34,486 nt of DNA from Ruminococcus sp. UBA7013 (lineage in GTDB: Bacteria; Bacillota; Clostridia; Oscillospirales; Ruminococcaceae): the NCBI GenBank assembly GCA_002449585.1, contig DJXD01000131.1:1-34486 (forward strand), written 5' to 3'. Below, piece after piece: positions 1-8,600 of the stretch. Under the pieces are notes generated by a model. The model saw only the letters and a program-made list of their open reading frames with translations. It was not told the DNA's origin and searched no databases. Position 1 is the first letter of the stretch. Every line of letters starts with the position of its first letter. Both the position numbers and the translations under genes were made by a program.

Positions 1-1452
1 GCGAAAACTGCCCTCTGGATTGCGGAAAGTCAGATGATGCACGAAACGGAAGAAATCATGAATGTCAATTTGGAATTTCTCCCTCTGAAATCTTATGCCA
101 ATATTATTGAGGGTAATTCTCTGCGGATTGACTGGAATGAGGTTATTCCAAAAGAAAATTTATGCTACATCATGGGGAATCCGCCGTTTGTCGGTGCAAG
201 AATGATGAACAATGAACAGAAAAAAGATGTGATTGATATTTTTGACGGTGTGAAAAATAACGGCAATCTGGACTATGTTTCATGCTGGTATCAGAAAGCA
301 TCCGAAATTATGACGGGTACAGAAATTAGAACTGCCCTTGTTTCAACAAATTCTATTACACAAGGGGAACAGGTAGCAATTCTATGGAAGCATTTGTTTT
401 CTCACGGGGTGCATATTGATTTTGCTCACAGAACTTTTGTGTGGGATAGTGAAGCAAGTTTAAAGGCTCATGTGCATTGTGTGATTGTTGGATTCAGCAA
501 AACACCAAATACAGCCGAAAAGCGTATTTTTGATAATGGAAAAGAAAAAATTGTTAAAAATATCAATGGCTACTTGATTGAAGCTGAAAACATTTTTGTT
601 GACAGCAGAAACAAACCTCTTTGTAAAGTACCTGAAATTGGAATTGGAAACAAGCCTGTTGATGATGGAAATTATCTTTTCACAGAGGAAGAAATGCAAG
701 AATTTATCAAAAAAGAACCCAAATCGGCAACCTATTTTCGTCCGTTCTATGGTGCAAGAGAATTTATCAATCAAAAGCCAAGATATTGTTTATGGCTTGG
801 CGAGTGTTCACCAAAAGAACTTCGTTCTATGCCAAAGTGTATGGAACGAGTAGAAGCGGTGAAAAAGTTCAGATTAGCAAGCAAAAGTGCTGGAACGAGA
901 AAAATTGCTGAGAAACCAACAAGATTTCATGTTGAGAATATGCCAGAGGGAAATTTTCTTGTAATTCCACAAGTTTCATCAGAGAGAAGAAAGTATATTC
1001 CTATTGGTTACATGGATGATAGTGTGATATGTAGTGATAAAGTTAGAATCATGCCAAAAGCTACTCTATACCATTTTGGAATATTAACATCAAATGTTCA
1101 TATGGCATGGATGAGAATAATTTGTTGTAGATTAAAGAGTGATTATAGTTATACAGTAAATGATGTCTACAACAATTTTCCGTGGTGCAACCCGACAGAC
1201 CAGCAAAAAGCCAATATTGAAAAAACTGCTCAGATGATTCTGAAGGCAAGGGAGAAATATCCCGATTGCTCCCTTGCTGATTTATATGACGAAACTACTA
1301 TGCCCCCAGAACTCCGCAAGGCTCACCAAGCCAATGATAAAGCTGTCATGATTGCTTACGGTTTCGATTACAAGACCATGACAGAAAGCGAATGCGTAGC
1401 GGAGCTGATGAAGATGTATCAGAAACTGACCGAAAAAATGAAAGGAGAATAA
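1..1452 (+). CDS. MmeI-like class I SAM-dependent DNA methyltransferase, C-terminal part (5' end outside window)
   Basis: The frame is open from base 1, so this is the 3' part of a longer gene; the first in-window ATG (34) is internal. The protein would methylate DNA, probably adenine N6, using S-adenosylmethionine. Visible in order: a KTALWIAESQM segment just before a central strand, the catalytic motif IV NPPF at about residue 60 (GNPPFVGARMM), a long middle part fitting a target recognition domain, and a charged helical C-terminus ending in KLTEKMKGE. The NPPF motif and the flanking KTALW and TQGEQVAILW segments match the MmeI-type methyltransferases, which are usually about 900 residues, so roughly half is missing. 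Whether the missing N-terminus carries a nuclease (type IIG) or not (orphan methylase) cannot be seen. It overlaps the ribosome binding site of the next gene, so the two are probably co-translated. Confidence 0.85.
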   Translation, partial: AKTALWIAESQMMHETEEIMNVNLEFLPLKSYANIIEGNSLRIDWNEVIPKENLCYIMGNPPFVGARMMNNEQKKDVIDIFDGVKNNGNLDYVSCWYQKASEIMTGTEIRTALVSTNSITQGEQVAILWKHLFSHGVHIDFAHRTFVWDSEASLKAHVHCVIVGFSKTPNTAEKRIFDNGKEKIVKNINGYLIEAENIFVDSRNKPLCKVPEIGIGNKPVDDGNYLFTEEEMQEFIKKEPKSATYFRPFYGAREFINQKPRYCLWLGECSPKELRSMPKCMERVEAVKKFRLASKSAGTRKIAEKPTRFHVENMPEGNFLVIPQVSSERRKYIPIGYMDDSVICSDKVRIMPKATLYHFGILTSNVHMAWMRIICCRLKSDYSYTVNDVYNNFPWCNPTDQQKANIEKTAQMILKAREKYPDCSLADLYDETTMPPELRKAHQANDKAVMIAYGFDYKTMTESECVAELMKMYQKLTEKMKGE

Positions 1453-1454
1453 CA

Positions 1455-2144
1455 ATGCAAAATGTAATCACAATGAGAGCTGATTTACTGTACAGTCTGT
1501 CATGGACTGCCAAGAAAGGCTCAGATGGTAATCCAAAGCAAAAAGAGAAGGACAAGTTCTATGGCTGGTGCGGCAAAAACGAAGTTCCCTTTGAATTTGA
1601 AAAAGGGAAGATGTATCACATTCCATATGGCAGACCAGCAGCCCAGGGAGAATATATCGGATATGGTGTTTCGATTCCGGATTTTTTAGAAGCTGCTAAT
1701 AATGTCAACAGTGTGTTTTACCAGAAACGTGGAAAACAAGAACAAAAAGATAACATGATAAAAACTTCTACATATTATGCAATGGACTGTTCCACATTTG
1801 TTTCATTGTGTTGGGATTTACCTGAGCGTAAGAAAACTACGGAATGGTCGGAATTGAATGTAACGGATTTAGGTGTATGTGAACCTGATAAAATAAAAAC
1901 TATTGAACCAGGTGATGCTTTGAATCGTGCTGGACATCACATTGCCCTTGTAACGAGAATTGAAAACGGCATCATAGAAATCACTGAAATGACTCCACCG
2001 CAAATGCTCAGAACATATTATACTATAGATAAATCTTCTCCAATTAACAACTATCAATGTTTTTCGGAAAGTGAATTTTGCAAAGGAACCTATACCATTT
2101 ACCGCTATAATAACCGTGGAAGAATCAAACCTTTTTCCATTTAA
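1455..2144 (+). CDS. NlpC/P60- or CHAP-like cysteine hydrolase, no signal peptide
   Basis: A 229-residue protein. ATG 1455 is chosen because AAAGGAG lies 8 bases upstream, overlapping the end of the methyltransferase gene; an earlier in-frame ATG at 1392 lies inside that gene. The pattern MDCSTFVSLCW (Cys112), then GHHIALVTRI (His161/His162), then EITEM (Glu178) fits the Cys-His-polar triad of the papain-like NlpC/P60 and CHAP folds, which cut peptidoglycan peptides or other amide bonds. There is no signal peptide or membrane segment, unlike cell-wall hydrolases of this fold, so the enzyme is probably cytoplasmic or exported by an unseen route. Its substrate is unknown. Its position directly behind a DNA methyltransferase could be a mobile-element cargo pairing or a defence-related pairing; nothing in the sequence decides this. 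Confidence 0.65.
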   Translation: MQNVITMRADLLYSLSWTAKKGSDGNPKQKEKDKFYGWCGKNEVPFEFEKGKMYHIPYGRPAAQGEYIGYGVSIPDFLEAANNVNSVFYQKRGKQEQKDNMIKTSTYYAMDCSTFVSLCWDLPERKKTTEWSELNVTDLGVCEPDKIKTIEPGDALNRAGHHIALVTRIENGIIEITEMTPPQMLRTYYTIDKSSPINNYQCFSESEFCKGTYTIYRYNNRGRIKPFSI

Positions 2145-2155
2145 AACGTACTATT

Positions 2156-2368
2156 ATGAATAATAAAAAAGAATTTGATGCCCGTTTGACGGAGCTGGAA
2201 AAGTTAATAATCGAAACCAATAAACTCATTGATAGTTTATCAGGTGAACTTGATTCGGATTATGTTGACGATTTTACTATACGCATTCAAGACGAAATTG
2301 ATGAGTTATTATTCAGAAGAGAAGAACTAACAAAAGAATATCAACTGCTAAAGAAACATAGCTCATAG
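2156..2368 (+). CDS. small hypothetical coiled-coil-like protein (70 aa)
   Basis: A 70-residue, highly charged protein made largely of Leu/Ile heptad-like segments (LTELEKLIIETNKLIDSL and later IQDEIDELLFRREEL), which suggests a short helical hairpin or coiled coil. I do not recognise a family. It starts 11 bases after the hydrolase gene on the same strand, so it is probably in that operon, but no convincing Shine-Dalgarno sequence precedes ATG 2156; translational coupling would be needed. It is a plausible partner or antitoxin-sized protein, but no function can be given. Confidence 0.5.
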   Translation: MNNKKEFDARLTELEKLIIETNKLIDSLSGELDSDYVDDFTIRIQDEIDELLFRREELTKEYQLLKKHSS

Positions 2369-2411
2369 TCGTCATTGGTACGAAAAATGTCAATAAGAAG
2401 GAGCTGACCAT

Positions 2412-2546
2412 ATGACCGAAAAAGTAATTGACCGAGAAACCTATCGGAAAGTCAAGAAAATGAGCAGAGAAGAATTGCAGGCATTCTTGATGAGATATGC
2501 CGAAAATCTGATAGAGGAGCTTGACGCTGAAAGCAATGGAAGCTGA
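2412..2546 (+). CDS. micro-ORF, hypothetical (44 aa)
   Basis: A 44-residue ORF starting MTEKVIDRETYRKVKKMSRE, preceded by AAGGAG 9 bases before the ATG, a good ribosome binding site. The product is basic then acidic and probably helical. It overlaps the next micro-ORF by 11 bases in another frame, a typical arrangement for translational coupling. The family is unknown; the good binding site and tight packing are the reasons for calling it. Confidence 0.55.
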   Translation: MTEKVIDRETYRKVKKMSREELQAFLMRYAENLIEELDAESNGS

Positions 2547-2625
2547 CCTCCGCCAGATTAACGGCATCGGTGAAAAACGCTGTGAACAGATTATGTCTGT
2601 GATTGAGAAACATTTAGGAGTGTGA
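2536..2625 (+). CDS. micro-ORF with helix-hairpin-helix motif (29 aa)
   Basis: A 29-residue ORF starting inside the previous micro-ORF. Its core, INGIGEKRCEQIMSVIEKHL, matches the helix-hairpin-helix pattern (GIG, then a small or charged residue, then hydrophobic helix positions) used for sequence-independent DNA contacts. Alone it would be only one such motif. It could be a real mini-protein or the tail of the upstream micro-ORF joined by frameshifting. It ends 6 bases before the next gene, whose ribosome binding site overlaps its last codons. Confidence 0.45.
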   Translation: MEADLRQINGIGEKRCEQIMSVIEKHLGV

Positions 2626-2631
2626 AAATTT

Positions 2632-3045
2632 ATGAAAGTAAATGGAATGCCTGTCCGTTATTTTATCTACGGTCTGAAAAAAGTGTCAGAATATTTTTAC
2701 GGAGAGTGTACTTTTTCTTATGTGACCATTCCAGGAATCAAGTTTGAACGCCTGCTGATTAATGAATCATGGTGTCTTGTGATTGATTCTGAAAATGTGT
2801 CTTCATTGATTGCTACAGAAGGAGAATCCGACAGAGTCATTCTGCTTGCGGAGGATGTTGCTTTGGAAAATCATACACTCGATTTTGTCAAAGAAAAAGG
2901 CATCCACACGGAAAGCATTTCTGTGAATGCTCTGCTGACAGCATTGGAAGAATATCAGGATTCTGATGAAATTCTCGAACTGAGATTTCATCGCCGTCCG
3001 GAATGGATTGATATTTATGTAGGTGACAAGCTGATTTCAATATAG
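2632..3045 (+). CDS. hypothetical protein (137 aa)
   Basis: A 137-residue acidic protein with an AGGAG site 11 bases upstream of ATG 2632. There is no signal peptide or membrane segment. It alternates short hydrophobic strands and acidic turns (for example SWCLVIDSENV and RVILLAEDVAL) and ends in WIDIYVGDKLISI, so a small alpha/beta fold is likely. I do not recognise the family. It is the last gene of the rightward group that begins with the methyltransferase and is followed by a bidirectional terminator. Confidence 0.6.
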   Translation: MKVNGMPVRYFIYGLKKVSEYFYGECTFSYVTIPGIKFERLLINESWCLVIDSENVSSLIATEGESDRVILLAEDVALENHTLDFVKEKGIHTESISVNALLTALEEYQDSDEILELRFHRRPEWIDIYVGDKLISI

Positions 3046-3090
3046 AATCTTTCATATATTAACCTATTAAAGCGTTAAGACAAAAAAATA

Positions 3091-3125
3091 AAGGCTGTTC
3101 AGATTTTTATCATCTGAGCAGCCTT
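3091..3125. terminator. bidirectional intrinsic terminator between convergent genes
   Basis: A 14-base inverted repeat (AAGGCTG-T-TCAGAT against ATCTGA-G-CAGCCTT, one wobble pair) with a short T/A loop. It is flanked by a run of A on the left and by TTCTTTC on the right, so it can end transcripts from both the rightward group and the leftward small gene. Confidence 0.8.
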
Positions 3126-3128
3126 CTT

Positions 3129-3377
3129 TCATTCTCCGAGTATTTCTATCATCATTAAAGCCCCATCTTTGAACCCCTGAATGTACAGTGTTTCATTGTC
3201 CTTTGCTGCACTTTCCCCCTGCATATCGCTGAGTTTATGGTATGTTTCAACCTGTTCTGGTGTCAGCGATTTTTCAAATTCTGCTGAGAGTTTCCGCCAT
3301 TCCTGCAATGTTCTGTTATTAGGATCTGCCCTGCGGTCTGACGGAGCGAGGTCTCCGTGGTATAGCTCTTTTAGCAT
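3129..3377 (-). CDS. DUF6809-like small conserved protein (82 aa)
   Basis: An 82-residue cytoplasmic protein beginning MLKELYHGDLAP, with a helical middle (LTPEQVETYHKLSDM) and the ending FKDGALMMIEIL. The LYxGxLxP start, a spaced helical core and a C-terminal F-x-x-G-x-x-x-G/A-x-x-M-x-E segment fit the small DUF6809 family of clostridial accessory DNA, whose function is unknown. AAAGGAGGTG stands 8 bases before the ATG, an unusually strong ribosome binding site. It is transcribed leftward, convergent with the preceding group. A possible -10 (TATGAT) lies at 3405-3410 without a good -35. Confidence 0.65.
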   Translation of the reverse strand: MLKELYHGDLAPSDRRADPNNRTLQEWRKLSAEFEKSLTPEQVETYHKLSDMQGESAAKDNETLYIQGFKDGALMMIEILGE

Positions 3378-3532
3378 GACAGCACACCTCCTTTCTGAGG
3401 TACTATCATACCATAAATATTAAGAAATAGCCATTACCATAACCAACAAAGATGATAGGGAATTATTGTGACGATTAAACAACAAAGTGATTTCATCACA
3501 TTAAATTGCTAAAGCGGTGACGTGAAGAAACG

Positions 3533-3563
3533 ACACCAGAGAATTTTTGAAGTTCTCTGGTGT
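3533..3563 (-). terminator. hairpin downstream of the AAA-ATPase gene
   Basis: A perfect 11-bp stem (ACACCAGAGAA / TTCTCTGGTGT) with a 9-base loop, lying just after the end of the leftward AAA-ATPase gene. In that direction it is followed by CGTTTCTTC, a weak T tract, so it is terminator-like rather than classic. Confidence 0.55.
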
Positions 3564-3620
3564 ATTGTTTACAATGATTGTGGGAATTTATATGCAGTAG
3601 AACACAATAACATACAAACT

Positions 3621-5327
3621 TTACTTTTCAGCTTTGATAATTCTGCACTTTTTCTTGTAGCAGGCAACGCCATATTTCAAAATTGTGGTCATGCCTTCAT
3701 CAAGAAGATACTGCACATAATTTCTGTCCTCAATCTGCTTTAATGCCTGTTTACAGCCTTGCTCCATTTTTTCATCTTCACCGAACTTTACCTCAATCAC
3801 AATGCCGATTTCATCAGCCGGAATCATAATCAGAATATCACTGTAGCCGTCACCGGATTCAAAGTTAAACTTCACAATCCAGTCATCCATGTGACTGAAC
3901 AAGCCAAGCAGAATGCCATGATAGAAATTTTCTTTTTTAGCGATTTCCACATTATTGTCACGGATGCTGATAACGGCATTCAAATACTTTGAAAACATCT
4001 GCTGTGCGGAATCAGCATCACCATTCCGGAATGTCATACAGAAGTCGGTAAGGTTTACCTTATTCTGAGCAGCATAAGCACTGAACCATGCATAAATTTG
4101 TTTTCTGAATATTTTTCTGATTTCCAGATTTGGAATCACAAGTTCCAGTTCATCATCTTCCAGAACAGCAGAATGTGTCAGATAGCCAGTCATGTAGAGC
4201 ATACTCCAGAGATTTTCCACGCTGTCATTCAGTTCTCTGTAGGTCAGTTCCTGTGTGACAGCCTTTCTGACAGACTGACCTGCCATCAGAGTTTCAATGT
4301 CATGTTTCATAGTAGCTGTTGCTGATGAAATAAACTGCCTTACAATATCATTTCCACTTGTGTTAATCCAGTATGCTTTTGGCTGTGCGTTGGGATTTTT
4401 GGATAAATCACGGCAATATTTGGTAATATCCCAGGGACAGTACATTTCTGTTTCTCCAAAACGATACCCATCATACCATTGTTTTGCTGTATCATGGTAC
4501 TGTTCCAGACCATAGGCTTTCAGCATCTGCTGTACTTCTTCATCTGTAAAGCCGAAATATTCAGAAAACTGTACATCTGAAATAGAATTTACATCAAGAT
4601 TATTCATTCCTGTGAAAATGCTCTCTTTCGAGATACGCAGACAGCCTGTCAGCACTCCAAATTCTAATGAATCATTTGTCTTTAATGCCACATCAAAGAG
4701 AGAACGGATAAAATCCACCATTTCATTGTAAAATCCACGAAGCCACGCATTCTGCAACGGAACATCATATTCATCAATCAGAATGATGACTTTTTTCTGA
4801 TGAATTTCATAAAGCAAATCACACAGGAATTTTAATGATAATTCATAGATATTGTCTTCGCCACGCTTGTTGCAAATATTGATAAAATCCTCTTTGTAAG
4901 ATTCATGCGTGACATCAGAGAAAATATCAGATTTCAGTATACCTTTATGTCTAATAAATTCCGCAGAAATCAAAGTCCTGAACACATCCATATTCTTCTG
5001 AAAAGTCTCTTTACTCATACTTTTCAGTGAAATAGAAATAACAGGATACTGCCCACAGCAGGAAATATATTTCTCCCCAGCTTTACTGATGTTCAATCCA
5101 TCAAATAAGTAGCTGTTATCTTCATCAGTTTTTTCAAAAAAGTATCTGAGCATACTCATGTTGAGAGTTTTTCCGAAACGTCTCGGACGAGTAAACAGGC
5201 TCACTTTTGCACCGCTGTCAAGCAAATCACGAATCAGCAGGGTTTTGTCAGTGTAATAGTAATTCGATGTGATAATTTCCTTAAAATTCTCCACACCAAT
5301 TGGAATAGGTTTTATAGGTTTCATCAT
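3621..5327 (-). CDS. AAA-ATPase-like / PD-(D/E)XK nuclease family protein
   Basis: A 568-residue protein of the AAA-ATPase_like plus PDDEXK_9 family (often annotated DUF1703), abundant in anaerobe genomes and linked to mobile DNA; its cellular role is not established. Near the N-terminus FTRPRRFGKTLNMSML is the Walker A-like loop; VIILIDEYDVPLQ near residue 190 is Walker B; the C-terminal YSDILIMIP followed by GIVIEVKFG gives the D and E-x-K of a PD-(D/E)XK nuclease core. The start is ATG 5327, preceded by AAAGGAGCG; the longer open frame up to 5381 is rejected because it would run through the promoter at 5353-5381. Monocistronic. A related gene at 22567-24150 lies on the other side of the giant surface locus. 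Confidence 0.85.
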   Translation of the reverse strand: MMKPIKPIPIGVENFKEIITSNYYYTDKTLLIRDLLDSGAKVSLFTRPRRFGKTLNMSMLRYFFEKTDEDNSYLFDGLNISKAGEKYISCCGQYPVISISLKSMSKETFQKNMDVFRTLISAEFIRHKGILKSDIFSDVTHESYKEDFINICNKRGEDNIYELSLKFLCDLLYEIHQKKVIILIDEYDVPLQNAWLRGFYNEMVDFIRSLFDVALKTNDSLEFGVLTGCLRISKESIFTGMNNLDVNSISDVQFSEYFGFTDEEVQQMLKAYGLEQYHDTAKQWYDGYRFGETEMYCPWDITKYCRDLSKNPNAQPKAYWINTSGNDIVRQFISSATATMKHDIETLMAGQSVRKAVTQELTYRELNDSVENLWSMLYMTGYLTHSAVLEDDELELVIPNLEIRKIFRKQIYAWFSAYAAQNKVNLTDFCMTFRNGDADSAQQMFSKYLNAVISIRDNNVEIAKKENFYHGILLGLFSHMDDWIVKFNFESGDGYSDILIMIPADEIGIVIEVKFGEDEKMEQGCKQALKQIEDRNYVQYLLDEGMTTILKYGVACYKKKCRIIKAEK

Positions 5328-5352
5328 CTCCACGCTCCTTTCTGTATAAGCA

Positions 5353-5381
5353 ATTATACCATAGAATAGGGAATTTGTCAA
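5353..5381 (-). promoter_or_regulatory. sigma-A promoter of the AAA-ATPase gene
   Basis: Reading leftward: TTGACA, 17 bases, TATAAT, with TGG before the -10 (an extended -10). The -10 ends about 25 bases before ATG 5327. This near-consensus match also fixes the start of the gene. Confidence 0.8.
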
Positions 5382-5426
5382 GTTAGAAAATTAGAAATGA
5401 CGATATATCAGGCTGTGTCTAACCAG

Positions 5427-5438
5427 CTCCAATTGGAG
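5427..5438. repeat. 12-bp perfect palindrome
   Basis: CTCCAATTGGAG is self-complementary and lies in the gap upstream of the AAA-ATPase promoter. It could be an operator, but no partner regulator is visible. Confidence 0.3.
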
Positions 5439-5520
5439 ATGTAGCTATACACAGTTGTGCATTGCTGTAGTTTTCTCTTCTCTGTAATTTTATCACATTA
5501 AATCATTAGAGTGCCACACC

Positions 5521-5568
5521 TAAAAATAGAGCGACCACTCGGAAGTTGGTATCTTCCTTGCGGTCGCT
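5521..5568 (-). terminator. intrinsic terminator of the giant surface-protein operon
   Basis: AGCGACC (5530-5536) pairs with GGTCGCT (5562-5568), and inside it GGAAG pairs with CTTCC. Reading leftward the stem is followed by CTATTTTTA, a T-rich tract. It lies 55 bases after the stop of the giant gene, so it closes that operon. Confidence 0.75.
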
Positions 5569-5622
5569 TGTCTTTGTTGTACAGGAAATCACAATACTGT
5601 AGTGTTTATGTCATGAAACTTT

Positions 5623-8600
5623 TTAACTTCCAGTTCTTAAAAATTCATGATTAATTTTTGCATTGGTATAAACAAGGTGATCACTTGCTTCACTGCCATC
5701 AATATTTGTATTTAAGTCTTTCCGCAGTTCTGCCTGCAAATCCACCTTGTAATTCGCATAATCAACCATGCCTTCTCCAGTCTTGACTTTGAATGCAATA
5801 TCAACACTGTAAATATCATCTACCATGTCCCATTTATCTTTTGGAATATCTACCTCCACATACATACCATTGGATGATACACTTCCAGACGAATTGAACA
5901 GCTTAACTTTCTCTACAATTTCTTCTCCCTCAACGGTCGTCTTCACAGTTTTATAGGTAGTAAACCAAACGTTGCTGCCAAGATAATCAGTAAGTTTAAC
6001 CGGAACATACTCTGCACCGATAATCACACCGTTCTCAACTGTGTTGGTTTTTCGCTGCAATGAGAATTTCAAATGTAAATACTGAGCATCTCCTGTAATA
6101 CTGCCAAGTGCTTGTGCATTATAGATTGCATTAGAGGTTACAGGCATAAGCGTATTATTGTCTGATGTTCCATCGCCTTCTGATGTTCTGCCATTAATGC
6201 CCAGTCTGGAATGATTTTCACTCATTCTGCCTGTTTCATCGTACTCATCAAGTTCAGACATTGCAGTATAAAATAGTGAAGCTGAATCAACAGATTCTAT
6301 ATAATACATATGTCTGTCCTTGGCATAATTCAGTGTCATACTTGATGTACTCAGTTTATCCTCATCATAGGCAAGCTGAGAAGACATTCTTACATTTACG
6401 CCCGCATTTCCTTTTTTCTGCGGAAATTCATCTTCAATTTTATTTTCATCGAAATTCATTTTCACTCTTGCATAAATTGCAAAGGGGCTGTTTGCACTTG
6501 ATGTTTTTAAAGAGTCTTTGATATTGCCTGCCGTTTGAACAGTGATATAACTCTCCTGCAAATCAATATTTGTTGCAACAGTACCCACATTTTGCACTGC
6601 ATCATCATCCACTGGAATTTCGGCATCGGTGCGATACCATGCTGTAATTCGTTGTTTATCAAGACCTTGTATGTCATTGGTCACTGCTCCATGTTCGTCA
6701 TACCGGTCAAGATTAATTTTTAGTGCGTGATATACACCTTGATCTGTACTGCCTAATTTGATTGCCATCTCTGTGTTCTTCAGCCAGAATTTTGTTGTGG
6801 TATAAACATTGATTGCATGGTTTGAAGCGGTAATCTGCTGATCATCACGAGTTACTGTGAGCTGTGTTGTTTCTTGTTCAAACAATTCACCAATCAGTAT
6901 TTTGTATTGTTGCTTTACATTTACCGCTGCTGATTTTGCACCAAGTATATTCGCAGGTGCTGTCAGCACAGCTGGTGCATCAACTGCATAATTGTAAACA
7001 TAATAGTCTTCTATTTCAACATCATTGATTACTGTCTTCGGTGCATATGTCAAAATATAATAATCCTCATTAAGTACTTTATCTACCGAGAGGTCGTAAT
7101 TACCGCTGCCATCTGCTTTATATTCGTAGTACCGCCTTGTACCGTTGTCATCAACAAAAACATAAGTCTTCCCGTCATTTTCAGGTGGCTCTCCATTGAT
7201 GCTTTGATAAAAACCGGAATGATCGGATTTATAAGTGGCTGTGATATTGGAGGCAATCAGCTCATTAAATGTAGCGGGAGTAAAATTAACATTATTCTTA
7301 CTGAACTTATTGAGTTCCAATGTAATATCCTGTTTGTACGCATTTAGCGAACTACTATTACCCAACTTTCCGCCTTTTGACTTTGTAAATGCACTTAGAT
7401 TAGATGCATAATAGTTCTGGTCGTTGTCGAGATTCGGGTCAACAAGAACCATGTAAGTGTTATCCGGCAAGCGAATGTCATAGTCATCGTCCTGCAAATC
7501 CAATATGACAGATTTTTCATGATTCCAGTTAATTTTTCCGGCATTAATCAGTGTGTTCAAATCTTCCGCACTATAACTGTACCGTAAATAGGTTGTAGTC
7601 CATGAATTAAATGTATCAAGATGTAAATTGTTGGTTTTTCCGAACAGAGACACATAGGCATTTGAATTAACTACGGCAGAATCTGAATCGGTCATAACAG
7701 AAGCGGAGAAATCATATTGTATCTGCTTAATCGTGTAGACAGGCACATAAAGATGATACGCTACATTTTCCTTGTTCAACGGGTCATTAAACTGAACATC
7801 AATTAACGTAAATGTATTTTTGTTTTTTGAGTCCGCATTTGTCTGGTCGAGTTTAAACTGCATTGTAGAATCTGTAGCAGATTTTGCCTCATGCTTGATT
7901 CCAGGGGATGCACTCGTCTGCTTGAAATAACCGTTTGTGAGTTCACACTGACTGATACTGATTTTGTGGTAATCCGTATCAACAGCATAATCATCTGTTG
8001 TATTGGTGACAAGCTGAATATAGCGGTTAATTAGGGCGGTTGTTTCATCATCCTGCGTATTTGCGATAACAACACAAGCAAAATCCTGCCAGCCATTTGG
8101 GATAATACCTTTTTCCGTGGCATAGGTGGAAATGCGGTCACCGTCATCCTCTGTCGTGCGTTTCATGTAATAGTCAATTTTATGCGAATCATACACGTCA
8201 CTATCAGAAAATGTCGTGTAACGTCTGGAATTGCTTGTGTTGGAAAGCTCTTCATAGAGTTTCAATGCCATTGTTTTTACAGCAGTCTTTCCGCTGTAAC
8301 CCACTGCTGAAGATGCGGTGGAACGCAAAACTGCACCATCACCGGAAATCACCTTTGCAGCTTTTTCTCCCTCAGCTAATGGATCATCTGCCGTTGCTGC
8401 CTTTGTTCCCATGCTTGACTGAGGGTTTACGTTGACATAAGGGTACTTTGGCATTAGAACGTCGCTGGCATCATTGTAGGTCGCCTTGTTTTCCGGAACC
8501 TTTGACGTGCCCTCCTGAGCAAGCTCCTCTGCGTTATCCGTCATGATGCTGCATTTGCCGTCGTAGTCGGCGTAGACGAAGGAAGCGTTCTGTGGCAACA

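Noticed and set aside
5323..5381. Longer N-terminus (start at 5381) for the first AAA-ATPase
   Set aside because: The extra 18 codons would lie over a near-perfect promoter, and AAAGGAGCG precedes ATG 5327.
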